Part shown: piece after piece, positions 47,946 through 58,108 of the stretch
Numbering within the stretch: the first letter of the stretch is position 1
Layout of the letters: each line of letters begins with the position of its first letter
DNA from: Microbacterium salitolerans
GTDB taxonomy: Bacteria; Actinomycetota; Actinomycetes; Actinomycetales; Microbacteriaceae
Direction: 5' to 3'
Assembly: GCF_019720895.1 (NCBI RefSeq)
Contig: NZ_JAHKSH010000003.1
Location: 1-64,000, forward strand
Length of the DNA: 64,000 nt
The notes under the pieces: model-generated
The model's database searches: none
What the model saw: the letters and a program-made list of their open reading frames with translations, nothing else
Told to the model about the DNA's origin: nothing
Translations under genes and position numbers: made by a program

Positions 47946-47982
47946 CGGAGTTAGCACTCTACATGGTCGAGTGCTAACTCCG
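47946..47982. promoter_or_regulatory. CIRCE operator (HrcA site) upstream of the MFS gene
   Basis: TTAGCACTC (47951-47959), 9-bp spacer, GAGTGCTAA (47969-47977): identical to the CIRCE consensus. The symmetry extends five more bases each side (CGGAG/CTCCG), so each arm is 14 bp. CIRCE normally precedes groESL or hrcA-dnaJ, not transporters. Confidence 0.9.
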
Positions 47983-48043
47983 AGGCGCGACGACGCTGAT
48001 GCGGGCTTCGCCCGCACTTCTGGAAATGACGTCCGGAATATGT

Positions 48044-48056
48044 AACTATGATAGTT
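48044..48056. promoter_or_regulatory. palindrome overlapping a -10 box before the NIPSNAP gene
   Basis: AACTAT-G-ATAGTT, perfect 6-bp arms, 36 bp upstream of the start. It contains TATGAT (48048-48053), a good -10 hexamer, so a bound repressor would block the promoter. Rrf2- or HxlR-type regulators use sites of this shape. Confidence 0.7.
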
Positions 48057-48092
48057 CTCCATTCAATCGAGCCCACGCTGAAGGAAGGTCTG

Positions 48093-48782
48093 ATGCTGAC
48101 GCTGTCGAATGCGCGGGTGGTGGAGTTGCGTAGATACCAGCTCAGGTCCCCGGCTCACGTCGATGTGTTGCATGACCTCTTCGAGCGGCACCTGATTGCT
48201 GGGCAGTCGGCAGCGGGGATACAAGTTGGTCGGCTCTATCGCGACGTTGACGCTCCTGAGATGTTCGTCTGGTGGCGCGGTTTTGTCGGTATGCCTGCTC
48301 GTCGAACTGCACTCGCGGATTTCTACGACGGGCCCGTCTGGAAGGAGCATCGCGACGTCGCTAACGAGACCATGATAGATAGCGATGATGTGCTGCTTCT
48401 GCGGTGGGCCGCTCAATCTCCATCTGTGGAAATTGGCGGGCGCGACAACGAATACCCTGCAGCGGCAACCGGGATTATCCGGCACCTTCCCCAGCGTGAC
48501 GGCGGAGAGATCGCGACCCGAGTCGCCACCTCGTTAAGAGCTCGTCTGGGCAGCCGGGCGTCCATCCTCTTGACCGAATGCAGTGTCAACGACTTCCCGC
48601 GACTTCCCGTTCGACCCGAGCCAACTTTGGTTTGGCACGCGCCCTTCCCCACCGCGCACCAGCGTGACGACGCAGTAGCAGCGCTGTCAGCCGACGCCGA
48701 ATGGATCGATCTGATCTCAGATGCATGCGGTGACGTCGAGACTGACATCGAACTTCTCCGCCTCGCAACCATTTCCCATTAA
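48093..48782 (+). CDS. NIPSNAP-family protein
   Basis: 229 aa from ATG 48093 (GGAAGG 4 bp upstream). ARVVELRRYQLRSPAHVDVLHDLFERHLI then FVWWRGFVGMPARRTALADFYDGPVWKEHRD is the NIPSNAP ferredoxin-like fold of dimeric small proteins; a second, similar half follows (PTLVWHAPFPTAHQRDDAVAALSA). Function unknown. It precedes an Rrf2 regulator gene on the same strand. Confidence 0.88.
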   Translation: MLTLSNARVVELRRYQLRSPAHVDVLHDLFERHLIAGQSAAGIQVGRLYRDVDAPEMFVWWRGFVGMPARRTALADFYDGPVWKEHRDVANETMIDSDDVLLLRWAAQSPSVEIGGRDNEYPAAATGIIRHLPQRDGGEIATRVATSLRARLGSRASILLTECSVNDFPRLPVRPEPTLVWHAPFPTAHQRDDAVAALSADAEWIDLISDACGDVETDIELLRLATISH

Positions 48783-49052
48783 TGATCCGCCGACTAGTGA
48801 CGGAGCAGCATGTTCTCGCCGCAACTCATCGAAGGCCTCGCGAAGCGCACGGTCGGGTTCCGGTTTCTTGGCGGGAGGGTAGGCTCAGACGCCTTCGAAG
48901 ACACAAGAATCGTCGCGCGATACCGGTGGCACTAGATTTTTGCCCGGAGAGTCACATCGGGGCAGTCCCTCTCCGTCAACGACGAGCCGACCTGGGAACG
49001 AACTGGACAATGACGTGGATGCAGGCCCGCCAACTGTCGGCAGGACGCGGTG

Positions 49053-49505
49053 ATGGCCGCGAATAGTCACTTCTCAATCGCTGTCCACGCACTCTGTTGG
49101 ATCGAACTCGCTGCCCGTCGGGGCGAGCGACCTCTGACTTCGGAACGAATCGCCGAGAGCTTGGCGAGCAACCCAGTGCTGGTTCGACGGCTACTCGCAC
49201 CTCTGAGGGGCGCTGGCATAGTGGAAAGCGGACGCGGTCCTGGCTCGGGCTGGACGATCACGAGACCGACCGACGACATACGACTCTCAGATGTGCGACA
49301 AGCGTTGGCGGCAGATCCGCTGTTCGCCATGCATCCGCACGAGCCGAAGCAGACGTGCCCAGTGGGCTACGGCATACGTCCAGTGCTTGCTTCCGTGTAC
49401 AAGGACGTAGAAGCCGTTGTCGACCTTGAGCTGAGTCGACGCACAGTGAGCGACGTTCTCGGGTTGATCCTTGCCGCCCATCCGTTGCCGGAACAGTCTA
49501 CGTGA
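49053..49505 (+). CDS. Rrf2-family transcriptional regulator (YwnA-like)
   Basis: 150 aa from ATG 49053. HTH: HFSIAVHALCWIELAARRGERPLTSERIAESLASNPVLVRRLLAPLRGAGIVESGRGPGSGWTI. The C-terminal part has a single Cys (KQTCPVGYG) rather than the three-Cys loop of Fe-S Rrf2 proteins, so it is probably cluster-free like YwnA/CymR. It may control the NIPSNAP gene 270 bp upstream through the AACTAT palindrome (inference). Confidence 0.88.
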   Translation: MAANSHFSIAVHALCWIELAARRGERPLTSERIAESLASNPVLVRRLLAPLRGAGIVESGRGPGSGWTITRPTDDIRLSDVRQALAADPLFAMHPHEPKQTCPVGYGIRPVLASVYKDVEAVVDLELSRRTVSDVLGLILAAHPLPEQST

Positions 49506-49566
49506 CCTCCGTCATCTCAACACCGAAGAGCTTCGAGACTACGGCGCTTCCATTTCACGGTGAATG

Positions 49567-49728
49567 TCAGAGCGCGTTTCTCGTGTGCGTCCAGACGGTC
49601 ATCCGATGCACGTCGAACCGCTGACAGATCGAGACCACGCTCTCGCCGTTCGCGCGTACAGTTCGGATAGCTTCCACTTGCCTCTCGGTCAGGGGTGTTC
49701 TAGCTCGTCTCCTAGGGTTCGCGACGAC
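49567..49728 (-). pseudogene. resolvase C-terminal HTH relic, copy B
   Basis: Reading on the minus strand RRRARTPLTERQVEAIRTVR, ANGESVVSICQRFDVHRMTVW and THTRNAL then stop. The HTH tail of a serine resolvase, without its catalytic domain. It is homologous, base by base, to copy A at 38894-39053 about 10.7 kb away; together they bracket the second half of the island. Confidence 0.75.
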
Positions 49729-49858
49729 TCCCTGCTGGTCGTCGGTGGCAGCGTGCGGCTCGTGAACGATACGAAGTTTCGCGTGGTTCCACGCGGAACT
49801 CAGCCGCTCGAACCGCTGCCAGGTGTTCGGTTTGAGTCCACCCGCGTCCACTCGTTCG

Positions 49859-49893
49859 AACGGCCGGATCCGCATCATGTGGATCCGGCCGTT
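49859..49893. terminator. hairpin downstream of the serine hydrolase gene
   Basis: 13-bp perfect stem AACGGCCGGATCC (49859-49871) with its complement (49881-49893), 9-nt loop, followed by GTTT; the trailing T run also suits the minus strand as AAC. 38 bp beyond the hydrolase stop. Backbone-type GGATCC appears in both arms, marking return to native sequence. Confidence 0.8.
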
Positions 49894-49931
49894 TCGCGGT
49901 TGCCGTGAACTTCTGCGACGGCGCCGCCCGC

Positions 49932-50792
49932 TCACCGCGCCGCGTCGACCGCCAGGGTGGCGACCTGATCCGCGCGGAAGTGGTCATCGCCCGTGATCGT
50001 GATCACGGCGTCGTCGATGAAGAGGAGCAGCTGTCCATGCGCGCCGTGCAGGCGCCAGGCGTCGCCTGGCCCGCGCCAGCCGCCCATCGAGTAGCCCTCG
50101 TATCCGGGGCCGTCGCCCGTCGCGACCCAGTCGGCGTGCATCCTGTCGATCCACTCGGCGGCCACGAGGCGCTCCCCGTCAGAGGTGCCGCGGTCGCGGA
50201 TGAGCACCCCGAGCCGGGCGAGCTCCGACGTGGTGAGGGAGATGCCGTCCCCGCCGCGCACATATCCGAGTGGGCAGCGCTTCCAGACGACGTCCTCGAT
50301 CCCGAGCGGTGCGAACAGTCGCGGGTGCAGCCAATCCATGACATCTCCCACTCGGGCGGCCAGCGCGCGCATCGCCACGTACGTGCTCGCATTCGCATAC
50401 TGGAACACCCGGCCGCGGCTGGTGCCGCCCAGGAAGGCGTGCGCGACGTCCCGGTGGTCCTCGAACATCGTCGGCGTCCACGGGAAATCCACTCCGCCCG
50501 TCATCGTGAGCAGATGTCGCGTCGTGATCGACTCCACGCCGTCTCCGGCTCGCAGATCCGTGAGGATCCGCACGACCGGCTCGTCCGGATCCAGCACGCC
50601 CTCATCGCGCGCGATCCCGACGGCGAGCACCGCGATCCCCTTCGCGAGCGAGTGGATCTCCTCGCGGGTCTCGAGGGTCCAGCGATGCGACGCGGTCTGG
50701 TCGCCGGCGCGCACGTGCACCCCGTGGGCGACGAAGCCGACCTCATCGATCCCGCGTGTGACCGTGTCGAGGATGCTCTGCGCGCGCGTCAT
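49932..50792 (-). CDS. serine hydrolase (beta-lactamase/penicillin-binding fold)
   Basis: 286 aa from ATG 50792. S-x-x-K motif in IHSLAKGIAVLAVGIA (about residue 48), Y-x-N as QYANASTYVAM, and HGAHGQLLLF in place of the KTG triad. This is the class-C beta-lactamase-like group (esterases, EstB-like, D-aminopeptidases). No signal peptide, so more probably an intracellular esterase/amidase than a resistance enzyme. No Shine-Dalgarno is evident. First native gene after the island. Confidence 0.87.
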   Translation of the reverse strand: MTRAQSILDTVTRGIDEVGFVAHGVHVRAGDQTASHRWTLETREEIHSLAKGIAVLAVGIARDEGVLDPDEPVVRILTDLRAGDGVESITTRHLLTMTGGVDFPWTPTMFEDHRDVAHAFLGGTSRGRVFQYANASTYVAMRALAARVGDVMDWLHPRLFAPLGIEDVVWKRCPLGYVRGGDGISLTTSELARLGVLIRDRGTSDGERLVAAEWIDRMHADWVATGDGPGYEGYSMGGWRGPGDAWRLHGAHGQLLLFIDDAVITITGDDHFRADQVATLAVDAAR

Positions 50793-50875
50793 GGGACCAA
50801 TCTGCCGGAAGAAGCCGTGCGCCGGCCAGGTGGGCCGGCCCGAGGTGTGGTGACAGCCGCGGATTCGACAGAGAG

Positions 50876-50883
50876 ACATCCGA
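50876..50883 (+). promoter_or_regulatory. ACATCCGA box before the GntR gene
   Basis: ACATCCGA followed by CCAATC, 22 bp upstream of the GntR start. The same octamer recurs as an inverted pair between the dehydratase and hydrolase genes, so it is a candidate operator of the fucose regulon. Confidence 0.45.
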
Positions 50884-50904
50884 CCAATCGCTAGACTGAC
50901 ACGC

Positions 50905-51576
50905 ATGGCCGTCACCGACGAGGCGATTCTCAAGATCAAGGACATGATCGTGTCGGGCGACCTGTCGCCCGGCAGTCGCCTCCCCCCGGAGAAGGAGCTC
51001 AGCGAGCGACTGGGGCTGTCGCGCAGCTCGCTGCGGGAGGCCGTCAAGGCGCTCGAGGTGATCCGCGTGCTCGACGTGCGCCGAGGGGACGGCACGTACG
51101 TGACGAGCCTGCAGTCTGATCTCCTGCTCGAGGCGATGAGCTTCGTCGTCGATCTGCACCAGGACGACTCGATCCTCGAGATCCTCGCCGTCCGCCGGAT
51201 CCTGGAGCCGAAGGCCGTCGCCCTCGCGAGCGCGCGCATCACCGGCGAGCAGCTCGCGGAGATCGCGGGCCTGCTGGACGACATCGCGAACGACACCGAC
51301 ATCGAGCATCTCGTCGCGCACGACGTCGACTTCCATGCGCGCATCGCGGCCGCGTCAGGGAACTCCTACCTCACGCATCTCATCGAGTCGCTCTCCAGCC
51401 ACACGGTCCGCGCTCGCGTGTGGCGCGGGATCACCGAGGGCGGATCCGTCGCGCGCACGATCGACGAGCATCGCGCGATCCTGCGGGCCCTGCAGATGGG
51501 CGACGGCGAGCTCGCCGAGGCGCTCATGATCGCGCATGTCTCGGGCGTCGAGCACTGGCTGCGCGAGGCGCGCTGA
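50905..51576 (+). CDS. FadR-type GntR regulator of the fucose cluster
   Basis: 223 aa. Winged HTH: ILKIKDMIVSGDLSPGSRLPPEKELSERLGLSRSSLREAVKALEVIRVLDVRRGDGTYV; FCD domain with the metal/ligand His pattern (LVAHDVDFHARIAAASGNSYL). FadR-subfamily GntR proteins commonly control sugar-acid operons such as fuconate or galactonate pathways. Followed within 2 bp by the mutarotase gene; same operon. Confidence 0.93.
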   Translation: MAVTDEAILKIKDMIVSGDLSPGSRLPPEKELSERLGLSRSSLREAVKALEVIRVLDVRRGDGTYVTSLQSDLLLEAMSFVVDLHQDDSILEILAVRRILEPKAVALASARITGEQLAEIAGLLDDIANDTDIEHLVAHDVDFHARIAAASGNSYLTHLIESLSSHTVRARVWRGITEGGSVARTIDEHRAILRALQMGDGELAEALMIAHVSGVEHWLREAR

Positions 51577-51577
51577 C

Positions 51578-51916
51578 ATGAGGGTCGCCCTGCACTCCGA
51601 GCTCCGCGACGGTGCGGTCGATGAGTACGTCGAGCGGCATGCGCGCATCCCCGACGACCTCGTCGCGACGTTCGTGCGCCTCGGGATCCACGACTGGACC
51701 ATCTGGCGGTCCGGCACGCGCCTGTTCCATCTCGTCGAGTGCGACGACTGGGACGCCGCGCGGCACGCCCTGGTCGCCGACCCCGCCGACCGCGCGTGGC
51801 AGGCCGACATCGGGCGGTTCGTCGAGGTCTTCCGCGACGCGGACGGGGACGAGGGGACCGCTCCGCTCGCACAGGTCTGGGATCTGCGCGCCCAGCGCGC
51901 GGACGACGCCCGATGA
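51578..51916 (+). CDS. L-fucose/L-rhamnose mutarotase
   Basis: 112 aa from ATG 51578. VALHSELRDGAVDEYVERHARIPDDLVATFVRLGIHDWTIWRSGTRLFHLVECDDW is the RhaM fold with the conserved Tyr/His (EYVERH) and Trp; the enzyme interconverts alpha and beta anomers of 6-deoxyhexoses. Its place beside the lactonase and AKR points to L-fucose. The ATG overlap with the next gene (ATGA) shows translational coupling. Confidence 0.92.
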   Translation: MRVALHSELRDGAVDEYVERHARIPDDLVATFVRLGIHDWTIWRSGTRLFHLVECDDWDAARHALVADPADRAWQADIGRFVEVFRDADGDEGTAPLAQVWDLRAQRADDAR

Positions 51917-52731
51917 CCGTCCTCGACGCGCACGCGCACGTGTGGGACCCGCGCGCGATCCCCGTCGACTGGATCGCGGGGACCGCTCTCGACGGGCCGC
52001 GTCTGCCGGATCAGCTCGACGGCGCCGACGAGTGGATCTTCGTCGAGGCCGACGTGCGCGCGACGCCGCAGGAGGAGGTCGCCTGGGTCGAGCAGCTCGA
52101 CTGGCCGGGGCTCGTCGGCATCGTCGCCGACGTCGCCCTCGACGCCGAAGACGTCCGCGACACGATCGTCGATCTCGTCCGCAGGCCCCTCGTCCGCGGC
52201 GCACGGCACCTGCTGCAGGGGCTGCCCGGCGAGGCGATCGACACCCGCGCGATGCGGCGCGGTCTCGCCGAGCTCGCGGACGCGGGCCTCGCCTTCGACG
52301 CGTGCGTCCGGTGGACTCAGCTCGACGCGCTGACGGCGCTCGCGCGCGCCGTTCCCGACGCGCGGATCGTCCTCGACCACTGCGGCAAGCCGCCCGTCGA
52401 GCGGGGGATCGTCTCCGGGGGCGGTCGTGCGTGGCGGGAGGCGCTGCGGCGGCTCGCGGAGCTGCCGCACGTGTCGGTCAAGCTGTCGGGCCTCCGCTCC
52501 GAGGCCGAGACAGCCGCGGCGTTCGACGCCCACGCGCCCGACTTCCTCGCGGAGACCCTGGCCGTCTTCGGGCCCGACCGGTGCCTCTACGCGAGCGATT
52601 GGCCCGTGAGCACGGGCGCGGACATCGACCTGACGACGCATGCGTGGGTCGACATCGTGCGCGCACAGAGCGGATCCGCGTGGTCGCGGGTCGCGAGAGC
52701 GAACGCCCGGGAGATCTACGCCCTCGGCTGA
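51913..52731 (+). CDS. amidohydrolase, probable L-fucono-1,5-lactonase
   Basis: 272 aa. COG3618 TIM-barrel: DAHAHVWDP at the start (HxH), VRGARHLLQGLP, VLDHCGKPP and LYASDWPVSTG (catalytic Asp). This family opens lactones such as L-fucono- and L-rhamnono-lactone or 2-pyrone-4,6-dicarboxylate. In this cluster it would hydrolyse L-fucono-1,5-lactone to L-fuconate. Confidence 0.9.
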   Translation: MTVLDAHAHVWDPRAIPVDWIAGTALDGPRLPDQLDGADEWIFVEADVRATPQEEVAWVEQLDWPGLVGIVADVALDAEDVRDTIVDLVRRPLVRGARHLLQGLPGEAIDTRAMRRGLAELADAGLAFDACVRWTQLDALTALARAVPDARIVLDHCGKPPVERGIVSGGGRAWREALRRLAELPHVSVKLSGLRSEAETAAAFDAHAPDFLAETLAVFGPDRCLYASDWPVSTGADIDLTTHAWVDIVRAQSGSAWSRVARANAREIYALG

Positions 52732-52735
52732 GTCC

Positions 52736-53674
52736 TCACGGCGCGAGGCCCTCGGCGCGCAGGTCCGTCCAGAGCTCCTCGGGGATCCGCATCGTCATGT
52801 GCGCGATGTTCTCGCGCACCGCGGCGGCGCGTGAGGTGCCGACGATCACCCGCTCGACCGCCGGATGGCGCAGCGGGTACTGCATCGCCGCGGCAGGCAG
52901 CGGGACGCCATGGCGATCGCACACGGCGCGCAGGCGCTCGGTGCGCGCGACGAGCTCCGCGGGGACGTCACCGTAGTCGTAGTGCGATCGCGCCGGATCG
53001 GACGCGGCCAGCAGCCCGGAGTTGAACACCGCGACGGCGTGCACGCGCACCCCGCGCTCGAGGCACAGAGGCAGGAGATCGTCGAGCGCGGGCTGCTCGA
53101 GCAGTGTGTAGCGACCCGCGATCATCACGACGTCGAGGTCGCCCTCCCGCACGGCGCGGGCCGCGGCTTCCACGCTGTTGACGCCGACGCCGATCTCCTC
53201 GACGAGCCCGCGAGATCGCAGGTCGGCGAGGGCGGGCAGTCCCCGGGCCAGGCCGTCGTCGAGGTCGTAGGCGTCGGGGTCGTGCAGGAACAGCGTGTCG
53301 ACGCGGTCGAGGCCCAAGCGCTCGAGTGAGCCGGCGAGCGAGCGCTCGACGCCGGCGAGGCTCGGATCCCAGCGCCGCACGTGATCGTTCGGCACGGCGA
53401 ACCCGTCGGCCTCGTCGGTGCCGCCGTCGAAGCGAGGGTTCGGCTCGAGGAGGCGGCCGACCTTCGTCGAGAGGCGGAACTCGTCGCGCGGCTGATCGCG
53501 GAGGAACTCTCCGAGGCGTCGTTCGCTGAGACCCAGGCCGTAGTGGGGCGCCGTGTCGAAGGTGCGGATCCCGCCCTCCCACGCCGCCTCGAGTGCGCCC
53601 CGGGCGGCTTCGTCGGAGATCTCGCGATAGAGGTTGCCGATCGACGCCGCGCCGAACCCGAGGCGCTCGATCAC
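52736..53674 (-). CDS. aldo/keto reductase, probable L-fucose dehydrogenase
   Basis: 312 aa from GTG 53674, overlapping the dehydratase stop (GTGA). AKR tetrad: [20 protein letters not shown] (Asp, Tyr), STKVGR (Lys), LFLHDPD (His); NAD(P) site in [14 protein letters not shown]. It resembles D-threo-aldose/L-fucose 1-dehydrogenases, which oxidise L-fucose to its lactone, the first step of the pathway. Substrate inferred from context. Confidence 0.92.
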   Translation of the reverse strand: MIERLGFGAASIGNLYREISDEAARGALEAAWEGGIRTFDTAPHYGLGLSERRLGEFLRDQPRDEFRLSTKVGRLLEPNPRFDGGTDEADGFAVPNDHVRRWDPSLAGVERSLAGSLERLGLDRVDTLFLHDPDAYDLDDGLARGLPALADLRSRGLVEEIGVGVNSVEAAARAVREGDLDVVMIAGRYTLLEQPALDDLLPLCLERGVRVHAVAVFNSGLLAASDPARSHYDYGDVPAELVARTERLRAVCDRHGVPLPAAAMQYPLRHPAVERVIVGTSRAAAVRENIAHMTMRIPEELWTDLRAEGLAP

Positions 53675-54966
53675 GCGACGGTCTCCGCGGCGTGCCAGAG
53701 GTGGGCGGTGCGGGATTCCGCGAGCATCTCGGTGCCCGCGCCCGGCGCCTCGGGGGCGAGATAGCGGCCGCCCTCGACGCGCGTGGGGGTGACGAAGTGC
53801 TCGTGCAGGTGGTCGACGTACTCGATCATGCGCCCCTCGAGCGATCCGGACACCGCGACGAAGTCGAACATGGACAGGTGCTGCACAGCTTCGCACAGCC
53901 CGACGCCGCCCGCGTGCGGGCAGACGCGCACGCCGAACTTCGCGGCCAGGAGGAGATGTGCGACGTTCTCGTTGACGCCGCCGACGCGCGCCGCGTCGAT
54001 CTGCATGATCTGCATCCCGTCGGCCTGCAGCAGCTGCTTGAACATGACGCGGTTGTGGACGTGCTCGCCGGTCGCGACGGGCACCGGCGCGATGCCCCGC
54101 GCGATCGCGGCGTGCCCCAGGATGTCGTCGGGGCTGGTCGGCTCCTCGACCCAAGCGAGGTCGAAGCGCGAGAGCTCCCGGATCCAGTCGATCGCGTCGC
54201 CGACATCCCAGCGCTGGTTGGCGTCGACGGCGAGGGGGAAGCCGTCGCCGACGGCGCGACGCGCGATCCCGAGACGTCGGACATCGTCCGCGAGAGAGGC
54301 GCCCACTTTGAGCTTGATCTGCCCGAACCCGTCGGCGACGGCCTCGCGGCACAGCCGTGCGAGCTTGTCGTCGGAGTAGCCGAGCCACCCCGGCGTCGTC
54401 GTGTAGGCGGGATATCCGTCGGCGATCAGAGCCCGCTCGCGGTCTCTGCGCCCCGGCTCGGCGGCGCGCAGGATCGCGATGGCCTCGTCCCGCGTGAGCG
54501 CGTCGGACAGGTAGCGATAGTCGACGAGGTCCGCGATCTCCTCGGGCGACATGCGCGCGAGCAGGCGCCAGAGGGGCAGGCCCGCGCGCTTCGCCTTGAG
54601 ATCCCACAGGGCGTTCAGGGCGGCGCCGATCGCCATGTGCATGACGCCCTTCTCGGGGCCGAGCCAGCGCAGCTGCGAGTCGTGTGCAAGGAGCCGCCAG
54701 GCGGAGCCCATGTCCGCGAGCAGCGGCTCGACCTCGCGCCCCACGAGGTGGTCGCGCAGGAGGTCGATCGCCGCCACCTGGACGTCGTTGCCGCGCCCGA
54801 TCGTGAAGGCGAACGCGTGGCCTTCGAGGCCGTCGGCGGAGTCGGTGCGGATCACCACGTATGCCGCGGAGTAGTCGGGGTCGGGGTTCATGGCGTCCGA
54901 CCCGTCGAGCTGTGCGGACGTGGGGAAGCGGATGTCCGCCGTCTCCACGGAACTGATGATCGTCAT
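53671..54966 (-). CDS. L-fuconate dehydratase
   Basis: 431 aa from ATG 54966 (GGAGGAGG 4 bp upstream). Enolase superfamily, fuconate dehydratase subgroup: [20 protein letters not shown], KxK in [10 protein letters not shown], metal ligands [16 protein letters not shown] and [10 protein letters not shown], and the general acid His in [11 protein letters not shown]. It converts L-fuconate to 2-keto-3-deoxy-L-fuconate. Member length matches the family (about 430-440). Divergent from the hydrolase/dehydrogenase/fucosidase operon. Confidence 0.95.
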   Translation of the reverse strand: MTIISSVETADIRFPTSAQLDGSDAMNPDPDYSAAYVVIRTDSADGLEGHAFAFTIGRGNDVQVAAIDLLRDHLVGREVEPLLADMGSAWRLLAHDSQLRWLGPEKGVMHMAIGAALNALWDLKAKRAGLPLWRLLARMSPEEIADLVDYRYLSDALTRDEAIAILRAAEPGRRDRERALIADGYPAYTTTPGWLGYSDDKLARLCREAVADGFGQIKLKVGASLADDVRRLGIARRAVGDGFPLAVDANQRWDVGDAIDWIRELSRFDLAWVEEPTSPDDILGHAAIARGIAPVPVATGEHVHNRVMFKQLLQADGMQIMQIDAARVGGVNENVAHLLLAAKFGVRVCPHAGGVGLCEAVQHLSMFDFVAVSGSLEGRMIEYVDHLHEHFVTPTRVEGGRYLAPEAPGAGTEMLAESRTAHLWHAAETVA

Positions 54967-54989
54967 TGGTCCTCCTCCGAGAACCATAA

Positions 54990-55064
54990 ACATCCGATCT
55001 CTGTGGCGTCAACTGCTAGGCTCCCCGTGCGCTCCGTCTGCAGGAGTGCGCAGAGCTCGGATGT
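54990..55064. promoter_or_regulatory. inverted ACATCCGA pair in the divergent fucose promoter region
   Basis: ACATCCGATCTCTG (54990-55003) and CAGAGCTCGGATGT (55051-55064) are inverted copies, 13 of 14 matching, separated by 47 bp. They overlap the promoters of the dehydratase/AKR operon (minus) and the hydrolase operon (plus). The core ACATCCGA also occurs before the GntR gene. Confidence 0.65.
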
Positions 55065-55077
55065 TCAAAGGAGAATC

Positions 55078-55914
55078 ATGCACCTCGCACGCATCGGCGA
55101 GCCGGGAGCGGAGCGCCCCGTCGTCGTCGGATCCGACCACTATCTCGACCTCTCGGGCCTCACGGACGACATCGACGGATCCTTCCTCGAGAACGGACTG
55201 GCGGCCGCGCGCGCGGCGTCGGAGGCGGGCGAGCTTCCGCGCCTCGAGCGCGGCGACGCGCGCATCGGGGCGCCGATCGCGCGCCCGTCGTCGATCATCT
55301 GCATCGGCATGAACTACGCCGCCCACGCGGCGGAGTCGGGATCCGCACCGCCCGACGACCTCGTCGTGTTCCTCAAGACGGCGAACACCCTGGCCGGCCC
55401 GTACGACGCGACGCCGCTGCCGCCGGGGAGCACGAAGACCGACTGGGAAGTCGAGCTCGGCGTCGTCATCGGCCGCCGCGCCAGCTACCTCGCCTCGCCC
55501 GACGAGGCTCGCGCGCACGTGGCGGGCTACGTCGTCGTCAACGACCTCTCGGAGCGCGAGTGGCAGCTCGAGCGCTCGGGTGGGCAGTGGAGCAAGGGCA
55601 AGTCGTTCCCGGGGTTCTCGCCCGTCGGGCCGCATCTCGTGACGGCCGACGAGGTGGATCCGGGGGCGCTCGGGATCCGCAGCCGCGTCAACGGCGAGAC
55701 GCGACAGGAGTCGTCGACCGCGGATCTCATCTTCGGCGTCGACGAGATCGTCTACCGCCTCAGCCAGTTCCTCGTGCTGGAGCCGGGAGATCTCGTGCTG
55801 ACCGGCACGCCGGAGGGCGTCGCCCTCTCGGGCCGCTTCCCCTATCTCGCAGTCGGCGACGTCGTCGAGGTCGAGATCGACGGCCTCGGCACGCAGCGGC
55901 AGGAGATCGTATGA
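55078..55914 (+). CDS. FAH-family hydrolase, probable 2,4-diketo-3-deoxy-L-fuconate hydrolase
   Basis: 278 aa, ATG 55078 with AAAGGAG upstream. Fumarylacetoacetate hydrolase fold: ICIGMNYAAHAAESG, metal ligands in TKTDWEVELGVVIG (Glu, Glu) and GYVVVNDLSEREWQ (Asp), GKSFPGFSPVGPHLV and LTGTPEGVALSGR. In the oxidative fucose route this enzyme cleaves diketo-deoxyfuconate into pyruvate and lactate. Overlaps the next ATG by 4 bp. Confidence 0.93.
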   Translation: MHLARIGEPGAERPVVVGSDHYLDLSGLTDDIDGSFLENGLAAARAASEAGELPRLERGDARIGAPIARPSSIICIGMNYAAHAAESGSAPPDDLVVFLKTANTLAGPYDATPLPPGSTKTDWEVELGVVIGRRASYLASPDEARAHVAGYVVVNDLSEREWQLERSGGQWSKGKSFPGFSPVGPHLVTADEVDPGALGIRSRVNGETRQESSTADLIFGVDEIVYRLSQFLVLEPGDLVLTGTPEGVALSGRFPYLAVGDVVEVEIDGLGTQRQEIV

Positions 55915-56654
55915 GTGCGTTCGACGGGCTCGTCGCGATCGTGACGGGCGGCGCATCGGGCATCGGCGCCGCCGTGGCCGCGCGTCTGCGCGAGGACGGT
56001 GCGACGGTCGTCTGCTTCGACGTCACGTCATCCGACGACGCCGGGGACATCCGGGTGGACGTCGCGGACGACGCCGCCGTGCGGAGTGCCGTGGCCGAGG
56101 TGGCGGAGCGGTGCGGCCGCATCGACATCGTCGTGAACAACGCCGGCATCGGCGCCCAGGGCACGGTCGAGGCGAACAGCGACGACGAGTGGCATCGCGT
56201 GCTCGACGTCAACGTCGTCGGGCCCGTCCGCGTGTCGCGGGCCGCTCTCCCGTGGCTGCGGGAGTCACCGCACGCCGCGATCGTGAACGTGTGCTCGATC
56301 GCCGCCGGCGCGGGCCTTCCGCAGCGCGCGCTCTACGGCGCGAGCAAGGGCGCGCTGGCGGCGCTCACCCTGCAGATGGCGGCGGATCACGTCCGCGAGG
56401 GGATCCGCGTGAACGGCGTGAGCCCGGGAACCGCCGAGACCCCGTGGGTCACTCGCCTCCTCGACGCGGCGGGCGACCCCGTCGCCGAGCGGGAGGCGCT
56501 CGCGGAGCGGCAGCCGCACGGCCGCCTCGTGCAGCCGCAGGAGGTCGCCGGCGCCGTGGCGTATCTCGCCGACCCCCGCTCCGCGTCGACGGTGGGCACG
56601 ATCCTCGAGGTCGACGGCGGGGTGTCGGGGCTGCGTCTGCGGCCGGCCTCCTGA
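55911..56654 (+). CDS. SDR, probable 2-keto-3-deoxy-L-fuconate dehydrogenase
   Basis: 247 aa. NAD motif VTGGASGIGAAVA, NNAG, catalytic SIAAGAG ... YGASKGALA and SPGTAETPWV. Similar SDRs oxidise the C4 hydroxyl of 2-keto-3-deoxy-fuconate in Xanthomonas-type pathways. Co-translated with the FAH hydrolase that would act next. Confidence 0.92.
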   Translation: MSAFDGLVAIVTGGASGIGAAVAARLREDGATVVCFDVTSSDDAGDIRVDVADDAAVRSAVAEVAERCGRIDIVVNNAGIGAQGTVEANSDDEWHRVLDVNVVGPVRVSRAALPWLRESPHAAIVNVCSIAAGAGLPQRALYGASKGALAALTLQMAADHVREGIRVNGVSPGTAETPWVTRLLDAAGDPVAEREALAERQPHGRLVQPQEVAGAVAYLADPRSASTVGTILEVDGGVSGLRLRPAS

Positions 56655-56726
56655 TCGGATATCTCTCCGGAGCCGTTGCCTTCGGCGTCGGCGGCCGGTG
56701 ATCCACACCAGAGAAAGGACCCTCGC

Positions 56727-58073
<1,347 letters not shown>

Positions 58074-58108
58074 CCCGCTGACGTGGCGAGCCGTGCGGGA
58101 GCCGGCCG

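Noticed and set aside
48782-49066. Plus-strand frame of 94 codons between NIPSNAP and Rrf2 genes
   Set aside because: No ribosome site or family pattern; Arg-rich reading typical of non-coding high-GC sequence.
53593-55914. Long plus-strand open frame of 773 codons across the dehydratase/AKR genes
   Set aside because: It is the antisense of the two minus-strand genes and of the start of the hydrolase; only the part from 55078 is real.
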